A stretch of DNA of 9,690 nucleotides, from contig CAZHZL010000084.1 in the NCBI GenBank assembly GCA_964537245.1, positions 1-9,690 on the forward strand, read 5' to 3'. How positions within the stretch are numbered: the stretch's first letter is position 1; each line of letters begins with the position of its first letter. The position numbers were made by a program, and so were the translations under genes. The notes beneath the pieces were generated by a model, which searched no databases, was not told the DNA's origin, and saw only the letters and a program-made list of their open reading frames with translations. Source of the DNA: UMGS1840 sp964537245 (GTDB lineage Bacteria > Bacillota > Clostridia > UMGS1840). Of the stretch, positions 1 through 7,413 are shown piece after piece.

Positions 1-172
1 ATTAACACTATTTGTTAATCCCATTTTACCCATTCGGAATAGCGAGGTGCCAATATTTGTCATGAAGCGATTTGAATTAGACGCTTTAACGCCATCAACA
101 AGCAAAAACCACACCCTGTTTTCAGAGTGTGGTTCTGCTTATATATGCTTACAAATTATAAAATATATTTAA
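1..172. other. Gene-poor left edge with inverted repeats
   Basis: No complete gene is visible here. Three inverted repeats are seen: ATTAAC/GTTAAT (1-6 with 14-19, 7-nt loop), AAGCG/CGCTT (65-69 with 82-86, 12-nt loop) and the terminator hairpin at 100-140. The first is followed by CCCATTTT on the plus strand and touches the window edge, so it could be the inner part of a longer stem (a terminator of a plus-strand gene) cut off by the edge. On the minus strand a frame is open from 138 to 1, just after a TAA at 141-139. It runs through the terminator and has no ribosome binding site, so I do not call it a gene. A plus-strand frame is also open from 2 to a TAA near 170 and is equally unsupported. 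Confidence 0.4.
100..140 (-). terminator. Rho-independent terminator closing the envelope operon
   Basis: Read on the minus strand, an 8-bp perfect stem AACCACAC/GTGTGGTT (134-127 with 114-107) is extended inward by CTG/CAG around an AAAA loop after one mismatch. Outside it AAGCA/TGCTT can also pair. The 3' arm runs into TTTTT. It lies 33 to 73 bp beyond the stop codon of the stalk-domain gene (173), where the end of a leftward transcript is expected. The opposite strand has no good U-tract after the stem, so the terminator is mainly directional. Confidence 0.8.
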
Positions 173-1687
173 TTATTCAAATATAGAAATTTTATTTTCA
201 ACAGCTGTACTTTCCCATTCCACTGTAAATCCGAGTGCTTCGGCGGCAAAACGAATAGGTATATATGTTCTTCCGTTGCTGATATATGAAGTTGTATCCA
301 TATAGTGTATTTCGCCGTTTATATAATAGTAATTCTTGTCAATCGGGAATTCGACAGTTATACCATTAAGTTCTCCAATGGCAATTCTATTTGTTGAGTC
401 CCACATTACAAGAGCACCCATATTTTCCAAGCATTCTCTGAATGGATACATTGATCTGTTGTTTACTATTTGTATTCTTGTTTCTAACTCTACCTCTTTG
501 TCATTAATTATAACTTTTGTTCTTTTTTCGCAGAACGAGGTCAAAAAAGGATCCCCAAGATTATATACATTACCTATAGAACAATACAGTTCACCGTTGT
601 TTGTTATAAACAAATATACTTTGTCAAAATTACTGCCTTTACCAACAATAATTCTTTCAACATCGGAAAAATATCTATTATATTTAGAAGCTTTTGTAGT
701 ATTGCTACTTGTTGAATTTTTATACAAATCACCATTTACACTTAAATAAAAATCTTTTGTAGTTAAGAATTGCTTTATGTCATATGTACCAGCAAGATAA
801 CGATATTTTCCTGCATACACAGATTTGTCGTTATGAATGATATATACACCTTCAGACAATAATTGTATCTTATCCACATTAGTAGCAAACTCTCCTAATG
901 ATTCTCCCATATCGCATCGGTATCGGTACACAGTATCTTCTAACATATAATAACAATATTCTTCATTCAATATTACATCGTCAAATGAATCAACTTCTGT
1001 GGAAATTCTTAGTGGAATTAAATACTGGTCTCCGCTAAACTGATAGTAAGAAAATGAGTATAATTCTTTGTTTGTTCTATAAAACACACAATATTTATCA
1101 TTAGCCATAACATCAACAACGTTACCCAAAACCAACCGTGTTTGTATATCGGTAGTTTTTGCATAATTAATATAATACAGTTTGTTATCTAAAGTTATAA
1201 CTAATGCTTCATCTCTATTTGGAATATTTTTACATATTTTTACATTTTCAAATAATAGTATAGATTCTTTTTTATATTCATTATATTTATACAAAGCATT
1301 GGAATTATCAATGTACAAAAAATCGGACTTGCTGCCAATTATATCAATAGCATTCGCATTGACACTATAATCTACAGTGTTGTTTACCACCATATGATTT
1401 CCCTGATAACTAAAATAGTTCAGTTTATCAATTGTTCCATCGTTGTGAAGCAAAATCAAATAACTGTAACAAGGAATTATTTGTTTTACATTTGTGGATA
1501 TAACTTGCGGATTAGGTGTATCAATTGTGTCTCCAAAAAGCAATGTATTGTTCTCCAAAAGTACATATATATCTCCATAAGTTTCAAAATAGGCTACATC
1601 TCTTACCGGCATTGTTTCAGCACTAACAACCATGCTAAACACAGTTAGCATTATTATAACGAATAGTAATGTAATAATTTTCTTCAT
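173..1687 (-). CDS. Secreted propeller-like repeat protein with C-terminal copper-amine-oxidase-N stalk domain
   Basis: A 504-residue exported protein. Residues 1-23 form a signal peptide (MKK, hydrophobic core, V-S-A before Glu24). The C-terminal third (about 391-504) matches the pattern of the copper amine oxidase N-terminal or 'stalk' domain: VIINDKEVE, YPFREC-LENMGA, then YIPIRFAAEALGFTVEW. In Clostridia this is a non-catalytic surface domain and does not imply oxidase activity. Between them I see about nine degenerate repeats of roughly 30-45 residues of the form 'NV..I......Y.L..N..LY', starting near residues 28, 64, 111, 146, 187, 231, 268, 301 and 340, which suggests an RCC1-like or related beta-propeller. 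Ligand unknown. The start is the ATG at 1687: an upstream in-frame GTG at 1696 lies inside the Shine-Dalgarno sequence. It begins 13 bp after the lipocalin-like lipoprotein gene and is the last gene before the terminator. Confidence 0.85.
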   Translation of the reverse strand: MKKIITLLFVIIMLTVFSMVVSAETMPVRDVAYFETYGDIYVLLENNTLLFGDTIDTPNPQVISTNVKQIIPCYSYLILLHNDGTIDKLNYFSYQGNHMVVNNTVDYSVNANAIDIIGSKSDFLYIDNSNALYKYNEYKKESILLFENVKICKNIPNRDEALVITLDNKLYYINYAKTTDIQTRLVLGNVVDVMANDKYCVFYRTNKELYSFSYYQFSGDQYLIPLRISTEVDSFDDVILNEEYCYYMLEDTVYRYRCDMGESLGEFATNVDKIQLLSEGVYIIHNDKSVYAGKYRYLAGTYDIKQFLTTKDFYLSVNGDLYKNSTSSNTTKASKYNRYFSDVERIIVGKGSNFDKVYLFITNNGELYCSIGNVYNLGDPFLTSFCEKRTKVIINDKEVELETRIQIVNNRSMYPFRECLENMGALVMWDSTNRIAIGELNGITVEFPIDKNYYYINGEIHYMDTTSYISNGRTYIPIRFAAEALGFTVEWESTAVENKISIFE

Positions 1688-1693
1688 ATAATT

Positions 1694-1699
1694 CACCTC
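1694..1699 (-). promoter_or_regulatory. Ribosome binding site GAGGTG fixing the start of the stalk-domain gene
   Basis: GAGGTG lies 6 nt before the ATG at 1687-1685. The GTG triplet at 1696-1694, which would add three residues, is part of this site, so it is unlikely to be the initiation codon. The site directly follows the TAA of the upstream lipoprotein gene (1703-1701), which suits coupled translation. Confidence 0.75.
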
Positions 1700-1700
1700 A

Positions 1701-2042
1701 TTACTTTATCTTTTCAAAATATTCCATTCCTATCTTCATATCACCGTAATCACTGCTTGATTTGTCATTATTAAATTTATAGGTTAATTCTTGTGGCTTA
1801 TAATCCTCGCCATAATTAAGTGTCAATACGCCATCAACAGCAGTGTATGTTCCTTCATAATGCTCGTTGAAAGCCGTTGTTCTTTCAAATGTACCATTTG
1901 ATCTAAAAATATATGAACTGTTAGCCATACGTTCGCTCTTCCATGTTCCAACTATTTTAGAGTCAATGTTGGCATTTGAACAAGATGCTAAACATAACAA
2001 AAATGCGCTTATCAGAATGCCGATAATTATTTTCTTTTTCAT
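1701..2042 (-). CDS. Small lipocalin-like lipoprotein
   Basis: A 113-residue lipoprotein. The N-terminus is KKK plus a hydrophobic stretch and the lipobox LASC, so Cys21 should be lipidated after cleavage by signal peptidase II, leaving the protein on the outer face of the membrane. The mature part has the short beta-barrel-type pattern IVGTWKSE (30-37), YIFRSNGTFERT (44-55), GTYTAVDGVLTLNY (64-77), typical of the small lipocalin-like/DUF5640-type lipoproteins of Firmicutes. Ligand and function are unknown. AAGGA at 2053-2049 lies 6 nt before the ATG. The ATG overlaps by ATGA the TGA at 2041-2039 that closes the frame of the interrupted gene upstream, evidence that the two were translationally coupled. 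The stalk-domain gene follows after 13 bp. Confidence 0.85.
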   Translation of the reverse strand: MKKKIIIGILISAFLLCLASCSNANIDSKIVGTWKSERMANSSYIFRSNGTFERTTAFNEHYEGTYTAVDGVLTLNYGEDYKPQELTYKFNNDKSSSDYGDMKIGMEYFEKIK

Positions 2043-2254
2043 ACTGTTTCCTTTCTGCTTGCCATGTTTTTTGCTATTATAGCATCAATTGTGTTTTTCG
2101 CTGTTTCCGGAGATGTAAGGCAATCGATATAATATGTTTTTCCAGTGCTTGTGAACAAGCAAAGATATTTATTAGTCTGTGCGTAAAGCTTCATAAACAC
2201 CCCGGGATTCATATTCTTTGGGACGCCATCAAAATCACAAGCAACTGAACATAC
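2039..2254 (-). pseudogene. Distal half of the PH-like membrane protein gene, in frame behind a TAG
   Basis: This 216-bp stretch looks intergenic but is an open frame of 71 codons plus TGA, in exactly the same frame as the gene ending with TAG at 2257-2255. Conceptual translation starts VCSVACDFDG after the TAG and includes KYLCLFTSTGKTYYIDCL and then SPETAKNTIDAIIAKN. That is a beta-hairpin followed by a C-terminal helix, the expected second half of a bacterial PH-like domain whose first half ends the upstream ORF. The TGA overlaps the ATG of the next gene. There is no clear ribosome binding site for separate translation: the internal ATGs at 2212 and 2194 have only weak upstream sequence. 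It is a pseudogene fragment if the TAG is a true stop, or the C-terminus of an intact 184- or 185-residue protein if the TAG is read through or is a sequencing error. Confidence 0.7.
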
Positions 2255-2596
2255 CTAGATAGAAGCAGAAACTAAATCTTCTACTTTAATTTCAAAGTTT
2301 TTTGTATTAATCTGACCACTTATTGTTTCTTGAGTTACCTCTAAATAAGTAAACTTGGATTTTGTATATTTTGAGAAGTTCCCTCCTGCAACCTGTAATG
2401 CATCAATACCTAACCAAGTTGAAATCAAACCGACTATCAATGCTGACATTTCATCACTGTAATCATATTTGAAACATGCAACAAGTGTCGGAATCCCGAA
2501 AAGGAATAATATTGCTGCTACCCCAACCGCAATAAGTGCATAGCTCATGTAATTCTGCGTTTTTGTTTTCATTGACATAATAATGTTGTTTTCCAT
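2255..2596 (-). CDS. Small two-helix membrane protein, N-terminal part of a TAG-interrupted PH-like protein
   Basis: The ORF as read is 113 residues. Residues about 17-41 are strongly hydrophobic and 50-69 form a second, weaker hydrophobic segment with a short KYDYSDE loop between, suggesting a helical hairpin in the membrane. From residue 82 the sequence turns to soluble beta-strand type (FTYLEVTQETISGQI, then FEIKVEDLVSASI), which resembles the start of a bacterial PH-like domain. The ORF ends there with TAG, in the middle of the presumed domain, and the same frame runs on to 2039. Translation start is well supported: AAGGAG at 2610-2605 lies 8 nt before the ATG. It follows the SLH protein gene by 43 bp with no terminator between. 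All the other complete genes here end in TAA, so this TAG is exceptional. Function unknown. The protein as drawn is probably truncated. Confidence 0.75.
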   Translation of the reverse strand: MENNIIMSMKTKTQNYMSYALIAVGVAAILFLFGIPTLVACFKYDYSDEMSALIVGLISTWLGIDALQVAGGNFSKYTKSKFTYLEVTQETISGQINTKNFEIKVEDLVSASI

Positions 2597-2639
2597 AAAT
2601 TAATCTCCTTAATTTTATAATAATTTTATTATTGTATAT

Positions 2640-5600
2640 TTACTTTATATAAATTTCCTTCCTTGCACCGCTATCGAGCATTCTTATAACAATAGCTGCT
2701 ACTTCGCTTCTTGATATATTACTATCCGGCTTGAAAGTGCCCTTTGCATCGTTTCCTGTAAGAATGCCTGCTCTGTAGAAGGTATAGATTTCACCTGAAT
2801 ATGCGTCACCAATTTTTACGTCCGGAATAATGTTATCTTCTACATTGTTTATTTTTGCAAACTCTTTAAGGGGGAGTGCACCATAAAAGATGTTTACAAA
2901 TTCTTTTCGTGTTACATATTCATTTGCAACGGACGAATAATCGGTTCTTACGATTCTGTTTTCCAGAGCATAGTCCATGTATGTGCTATACCATACATCT
3001 GAACCGTTAGTCAATGTAACCTCACCGTCGTAATAAAGCTGATAAATTGTGCATGCGAGCTTTATTGCTTCAGCATATGTCATATTGTCCCCCGGTGCAT
3101 ATCTCTTTTCGCTCTTGCCGTTAATTAAACCGTTTTTATATGCATTTTCTACATCTTTTCTGTACCATGCATCTTCGGGGACATCCTCAAAAGGTATTTC
3201 CTTTTGGCTCTGATCCTTATCATCGTCGGCTTCTTCGTCATCTTCATCTTCTTCGATCATTTCTTCCCATACAGCATAAAGTACAGTATCGGAATTTTTA
3301 GTGAATGTGTCCTCTGCATAATACTTGGCGTGTTCAGCATAGGGGTCATCCGACCAACCGATAAACACACAGTCTTCTTTTTCAGGCTCCATGGTACTGA
3401 GCACTATGTCTTCATCGTGAATCTTTGTCTGATTACGAGGAGCATCAAACCCGCCATTTGCATCATATGAAATTGTATAGGTGTTAGCTGTCCAGACAGC
3501 ATGGAGATAAATAGTTTTATTCTCTTTGTATGTATCGCCTGAAGAATATACTACAGTATCATTATTACCAATTGCCCATCCGTCAAGGGTATATCCTTCT
3601 CTTGTCGGAACAACTTCGCTGATCGTAATATCTTCGTCTTCATTTTTTGTCTGCATTGAAGGCGCATTTTTTCCACCGTTTGCATTATAGATAATATAAT
3701 ATACTTCGTTCTCTTCTTCCTGCCACAATGCATAGAGAGTTATATTTTCATTTACAGAACAAACACTTCCGGGGGCAAACTCAACTCTGCCGTCAGCAGA
3801 TGTGCTCCAACCAAGGAAAATATAGTCCTCTCTTGTCGGCTCTTGTGTACTTATGTTTATGCTTTCAGCATATTTTTTCGTTTGATTTTTGGGAACACCT
3901 GAGCCGCCATTAGCATTGTAACTGATGGTATAAGTGTTCGCTTCCCATACTGCGTAAAGGGTTATATCCTTATCAGAAGTATACTGCTGACTGGCTTTAT
4001 AAGATACACTACCTGTTTTTGTAGTAGCCCAGCCAACAAAGGAATATCCATCTCGTTCAGGTGTATCGTCTGTAATGTAAAGCTTCTCATTATGAATTTT
4101 TACTTGTGCTGCAGGAGCACCTGTACCACCGTTTGCATTATAAGTTACTTTGTAACTTAAAGGCTTCCAAACAGCGTAAAACGTAATATCGCTGTCTTTG
4201 GTATAACTTTCTGAAGGGTCATAATCTACATCGCCATCTGCAGATGTTGCCCATCCTTCAAACTCATATCCACTACGTGTCGGTTCCTGCGAAGATACTT
4301 TTATGCTTTCTCCGTGTGTCTTTGTTTGCGAAGAAGGAGCTCCTGAGCCGCCGTTGGCATTATAGGTAACAGTATATTTTTCGGATTCTGCATTTTGCAA
4401 TGACAAATTCCAAAGTTGATCATCATTTCCTGTGTAAGTAGAAACAACCACTCTACCTGTACTTGCACTTGTAAGAGCAAGTGAAGTATTGAAGGAAGGA
4501 TAAATTACATAACAATCTCCTTCTTTTCTAAATAACCAAATTTGTGAACTTGAACTGGAAGAATTGGCGAGTGTAACATTTCCTGTTGTTTGACCTACTC
4601 CGTCATTATATCCTGATACAACTCTTCCGGTAGAACTATTTTTTGAAACAATTTTATATCCGTTGCCGGATTTTGCAATATCAAATTTTTGCGCATCAAT
4701 ATTTTCAAAAGGCTTTGCTTCAACCTGACCGCCGTTTAAATCGGTTTTGGCTGTGAGATATCGGTAAGATTGTATTATACAGTTGAGTACATATGTGCCT
4801 TCGGTGATGGTTTCGTATTCGGGTGTGTTAGTCTCAGGTGTTTTTGTATTTGCGTCTTGCTCTGATTCATCGGATGCCGAGTTGTCATCGGAAATAAAGG
4901 CAACCGTTCCTGTATATGACCCCCATGTTTTCATTAAGTCGGAAAGACTTTTTTTATACAAAGTTCCTGTAACGCCGGAATTATAATATTCAACTCCACC
5001 GTGTGTATAATAAACATAGGTAGTTCCGTTTACTTCTTTTACATGTTCTATATAAATCACGTGACCATAAGCATTTCCACTAACAGCTCCAAAACAAACA
5101 AGCGAATCAGCTTTTATGTTTGCACCGGAGTCTTTAGTATAAACCTTAACTGTATATTCAGTATTAGAAGCAGATGTGATTTTTCTATTATCTGGAGCAC
5201 AAGAGGGGATATCTTTAGCGTGTCCGGATGTCCAATTTGGTCTGAATTTCAGTTTATCTTGAATTCTTCCCCAAGCGTAATCCACACATTGTTTGCTACC
5301 ACCATCACAATAACTGTCATATACATACGGATTATGCGTTACCGTACTAACTTTCCCGTTTTTAGTTATTTTAGTTGTAACACTTGCATTATGTATATCA
5401 ACAATTTTTTTGCCGACATAATCATCCACATTTGAGTCCGTAAGTTTTATGTTACTATAAATTTGGTTGGATGAAGAGGTAGTTGTTGAAGAACTTACAT
5501 ATGTGGCATAGTCGAGACAAACCCAACCACTTTTACCATTGCAAGTCGTATAACCCCAGTTGCCACTGATTTTTGTAACGACAAAGTTTGTTCCAGAAGC

Positions 5601-7388
5601 AATTGCTCCTACCTTTGAATAAGACGTTGCGGCTCCGGAACGCATATTCAAACCATCCCATTCGCTTGGCTTATATGTACCGGTGGAATAACTTGAAGTA
5701 CTTGTATTTGCATCTTTTACTGTAAACTCTTTAATTGCGCTTACGGGTCCAGCATTGCCATTGGAATTGTAACCACACATATTAAATCTATATGTACCTG
5801 CAGGCAATTTCTTATCAATGGTATATGAAGTTCCTGTGAAATTACTGCCGTTTACAACTTTTTCGTTTGTAGCATTATTTACTACTGTAAGACCATATCT
5901 TGTAGCGTTTGTCGCTTTAGTCCATGTGATAACAACTTTTTCATCGGTTGTATATGTGCTTTTGCTTGAGGATGATGTCATTGAGCCGACGGTTTTGTTT
6001 GAAGTGCCAGAAGGAGCTGCAGAGCCTGTTTCAAAGCTAACCGTTGCATATTCCGAGGGATCAATTCTTCTAAAAAGTCGATTTTCAACATTATCAAACT
6101 TTTTATTTAGTGCAGCCACCCACTGATTAATAATGTCAATGTCTTTATTGAAATCATATATTCCCAGGGTGTGTATTGTAGTAATTATGTCACTGTGATA
6201 TGAAGTCTCTTTTAATTCTGAAACAAGAGTTTCTCCCCAAATACGAGTTTGGTATAGCAGATTGGTATAATAAATCAGTTTTTTTGCCGCGTCATCTCTA
6301 GAAGATTTACTTGTATATTTCGTCTTGTAAGAGTTCATTTGTGATGAAACAGATTTTTTTAAATCAACAGTTAGGTCTGCACAAGCTCGCATACTTATTC
6401 TAATATCGTTTGTTTCTTTGGTGCTAAACCACTGATCAGATACAAAATTACCTGCATCAATGCCAATTTTAGCGGCGGAAAGAAGACTGGACCAACCTAA
6501 CGAGGATGCTATTTTAGAAATAGCATTTTCAACAGTAGTTGTTGCTGTACTAGTCGCTAGTTGTTTTGCAATATTAACGATTATTTTATTCCTTGATTCC
6601 TCATATGTTTTAGACAAATCTTCATATAGTTCATCTGCTACTTCTTTTATATATTCCGACTGAGAATTCTGGCTCAAATAATAGCAAAAATCAATTAGTT
6701 GTTCATCACATCTGTTATATGTCTTAAGTTCTATATATGTGTCTACACTGTTCTTTGCAATACTAATCACTTCTGTTATAAAGCCCGAAAAATCTACGGT
6801 GTTTTGTATTTTTTTAGAGTATTCAGAAGAATTAATATAATCATCGATCATTTTTTTCGCAGAATCTCTTTTGTCTTTCGGAAACATATTTATAAATTCA
6901 TTGTGAAATACTTCATAATTTCCAACTGTACTTTTATAAAAAAGAGACTCTAATTTCTCACTTGTCATTTCAATACGCAACGAATCGTATTTACCTGACA
7001 TTTGTGCCATATCATTTATACCATTAATGAGGTCATAATAGAATGTGCTACGCTCCTCATTTCTTATATCTTCTATATTAATACCTTTTTTTTCCATAAA
7101 AGATACTAGTATTTCTTTTGCCGCTTCTTTATATTTACTTTTCCAAGAAAAAATATTTGTTATATACACCAAGTCTGTAGCAAAAGAATCAGATTCTTGC
7201 GAATATACAAAAGCATCATCGTTGCACAGCCAATCTATTAATTCTTTCGACGAATTACTCATAAACATATCTGCCCTATAAACATCTTCCGTAATGTTAT
7301 TCGTGACATTTGCTGCCGCAACATTTACCTGTGCAAACAAAGGCACAATCATAAGTACTGCCAATAAAAGAGATAAGATTTTTCTCAT
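2640..7388 (-). CDS. SLH-anchored multidomain surface protein with SH3b, CHAP, ricin-type lectin and InlB-type repeats
   Basis: 1582 residues. Layout: signal peptide 1-25; an unrecognised, mostly helical region about 30-445; a fibronectin-III-like domain about 478-557 (VVITWTKATNATRYGLTV); SH3b 569-632 (LNMRSGAATSYSKVGAI, then GKSGWVCLDYA); CHAP-type cysteine hydrolase about 650-835; ricin-type beta-trefoil 862-996 with QxW-like motifs QKFDI, QIWLF, QLWNL; five InlB-type repeats 1005-1374; acidic linker 1379-1392; SLH region 1398-1572. CHAP landmarks are Cys701 (KQCVDYAWGR), SGHAKDIPSC, His776 and Glu781 (YGHVIYIEHV), so the usual Cys-His-Glu set is present. Family knowledge: CHAP domains act as peptidoglycan amidases or endopeptidases, SH3b binds wall peptides, SLH binds secondary wall polymers. 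The product is therefore probably a wall-bound peptidoglycan hydrolase. The first and third SLH units are good (ISRSEVAAIVIRML near the end); the middle one is degenerate. AAAGGA (7403-7398) lies 9 nt before the ATG, 25 bp after the WG lipoprotein gene. Bond cleaved is inferred only. Confidence 0.88.
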   Translation of the reverse strand: MRKILSLLLAVLMIVPLFAQVNVAAANVTNNITEDVYRADMFMSNSSKELIDWLCNDDAFVYSQESDSFATDLVYITNIFSWKSKYKEAAKEILVSFMEKKGINIEDIRNEERSTFYYDLINGINDMAQMSGKYDSLRIEMTSEKLESLFYKSTVGNYEVFHNEFINMFPKDKRDSAKKMIDDYINSSEYSKKIQNTVDFSGFITEVISIAKNSVDTYIELKTYNRCDEQLIDFCYYLSQNSQSEYIKEVADELYEDLSKTYEESRNKIIVNIAKQLATSTATTTVENAISKIASSLGWSSLLSAAKIGIDAGNFVSDQWFSTKETNDIRISMRACADLTVDLKKSVSSQMNSYKTKYTSKSSRDDAAKKLIYYTNLLYQTRIWGETLVSELKETSYHSDIITTIHTLGIYDFNKDIDIINQWVAALNKKFDNVENRLFRRIDPSEYATVSFETGSAAPSGTSNKTVGSMTSSSSKSTYTTDEKVVITWTKATNATRYGLTVVNNATNEKVVNGSNFTGTSYTIDKKLPAGTYRFNMCGYNSNGNAGPVSAIKEFTVKDANTSTSSYSTGTYKPSEWDGLNMRSGAATSYSKVGAIASGTNFVVTKISGNWGYTTCNGKSGWVCLDYATYVSSSTTTSSSNQIYSNIKLTDSNVDDYVGKKIVDIHNASVTTKITKNGKVSTVTHNPYVYDSYCDGGSKQCVDYAWGRIQDKLKFRPNWTSGHAKDIPSCAPDNRKITSASNTEYTVKVYTKDSGANIKADSLVCFGAVSGNAYGHVIYIEHVKEVNGTTYVYYTHGGVEYYNSGVTGTLYKKSLSDLMKTWGSYTGTVAFISDDNSASDESEQDANTKTPETNTPEYETITEGTYVLNCIIQSYRYLTAKTDLNGGQVEAKPFENIDAQKFDIAKSGNGYKIVSKNSSTGRVVSGYNDGVGQTTGNVTLANSSSSSSQIWLFRKEGDCYVIYPSFNTSLALTSASTGRVVVSTYTGNDDQLWNLSLQNAESEKYTVTYNANGGSGAPSSQTKTHGESIKVSSQEPTRSGYEFEGWATSADGDVDYDPSESYTKDSDITFYAVWKPLSYKVTYNANGGTGAPAAQVKIHNEKLYITDDTPERDGYSFVGWATTKTGSVSYKASQQYTSDKDITLYAVWEANTYTISYNANGGSGVPKNQTKKYAESINISTQEPTREDYIFLGWSTSADGRVEFAPGSVCSVNENITLYALWQEEENEVYYIIYNANGGKNAPSMQTKNEDEDITISEVVPTREGYTLDGWAIGNNDTVVYSSGDTYKENKTIYLHAVWTANTYTISYDANGGFDAPRNQTKIHDEDIVLSTMEPEKEDCVFIGWSDDPYAEHAKYYAEDTFTKNSDTVLYAVWEEMIEEDEDDEEADDDKDQSQKEIPFEDVPEDAWYRKDVENAYKNGLINGKSEKRYAPGDNMTYAEAIKLACTIYQLYYDGEVTLTNGSDVWYSTYMDYALENRIVRTDYSSVANEYVTRKEFVNIFYGALPLKEFAKINNVEDNIIPDVKIGDAYSGEIYTFYRAGILTGNDAKGTFKPDSNISRSEVAAIVIRMLDSGARKEIYIK
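3213..3254 (-). repeat. Acidic Glu/Asp codon tract between InlB-type repeats and SLH region
   Basis: Fourteen codons (residues 1379-1392 of the SLH protein), nearly all GAA/GAG or GAT/GAC, encode a linker of Glu and Asp with one Ala and one Lys. On the plus strand it reads as a run of TCN/TTC-type triplets, a low-complexity tract that could change length by slippage in whole codons. Its likely role is a flexible, charged hinge between the stalk of repeats and the wall-binding SLH domains. Confidence 0.6.
3267..4376 (-). repeat. Five tandem InlB B-type (Listeria-Bacteroides) repeats
   Basis: Five units of about 70-72 residues lie at 4376-4167, 4154-3945, 3935-3723, 3701-3492 and 3482-3267. 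Each follows the pattern YxANGGxxAPxxQxK, then P-R/K-(E)GYxFxGWA, then a closing T-LYAVW. They belong to the Flg_new/InlB B-repeat family, which forms beta-grasp-like spacer rods in surface proteins. Short linkers between units differ: three of them are W(K/E/T)xxxY-type, and the one before unit 4 is acidic (QEEENEV). The third and fifth units open almost alike (NTYTISY), while the fourth is the most divergent. Codons have drifted between units, so the array is not a recent amplification. Confidence 0.85.
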
Positions 7389-7413
7389 TTTACCTGTTCC
7401 TTTCTTGTAGGTT

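Noticed and set aside
173..520. Copper amine oxidase activity
   Set aside because: The C-terminal domain resembles only the N-terminal stalk domain of that enzyme family. No catalytic domain or copper-binding His set is present, so an oxidase call would be wrong.
2617..2632. AT-only inverted repeat between the SLH protein gene and the small membrane protein gene
   Set aside because: The stem is only A-T pairs with a 2-4 nt loop, so it is too weak for a terminator, and it has no U-tract of the right kind. The next gene follows after 43 bp with a strong ribosome binding site, so read-through is the better reading.
3551..3733. Minus-strand 60-codon frame inside the SLH protein gene
   Set aside because: It is an out-of-frame overlap with the InlB-type repeats and has no start site. 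The main frame is fully supported by domain content. The 64-codon frame at 8734-8928 within the Sel1 gene is rejected likewise.
4167..4376. Recent tandem duplication of InlB-type repeats
   Set aside because: The units are similar in protein but clearly diverged in codons, so there is no sign of recent expansion or of a DNA-level repeat active in recombination.
5001..5435. Plus-strand open frame of 144 codons
   Set aside because: It lies wholly inside the CHAP-coding part of the minus-strand SLH protein gene, has no ribosome binding site, and its composition is that of an antisense frame. Other plus-strand frames (336-749, 5818-6126, 7668-7985, 9411-9680) fail for the same reason.
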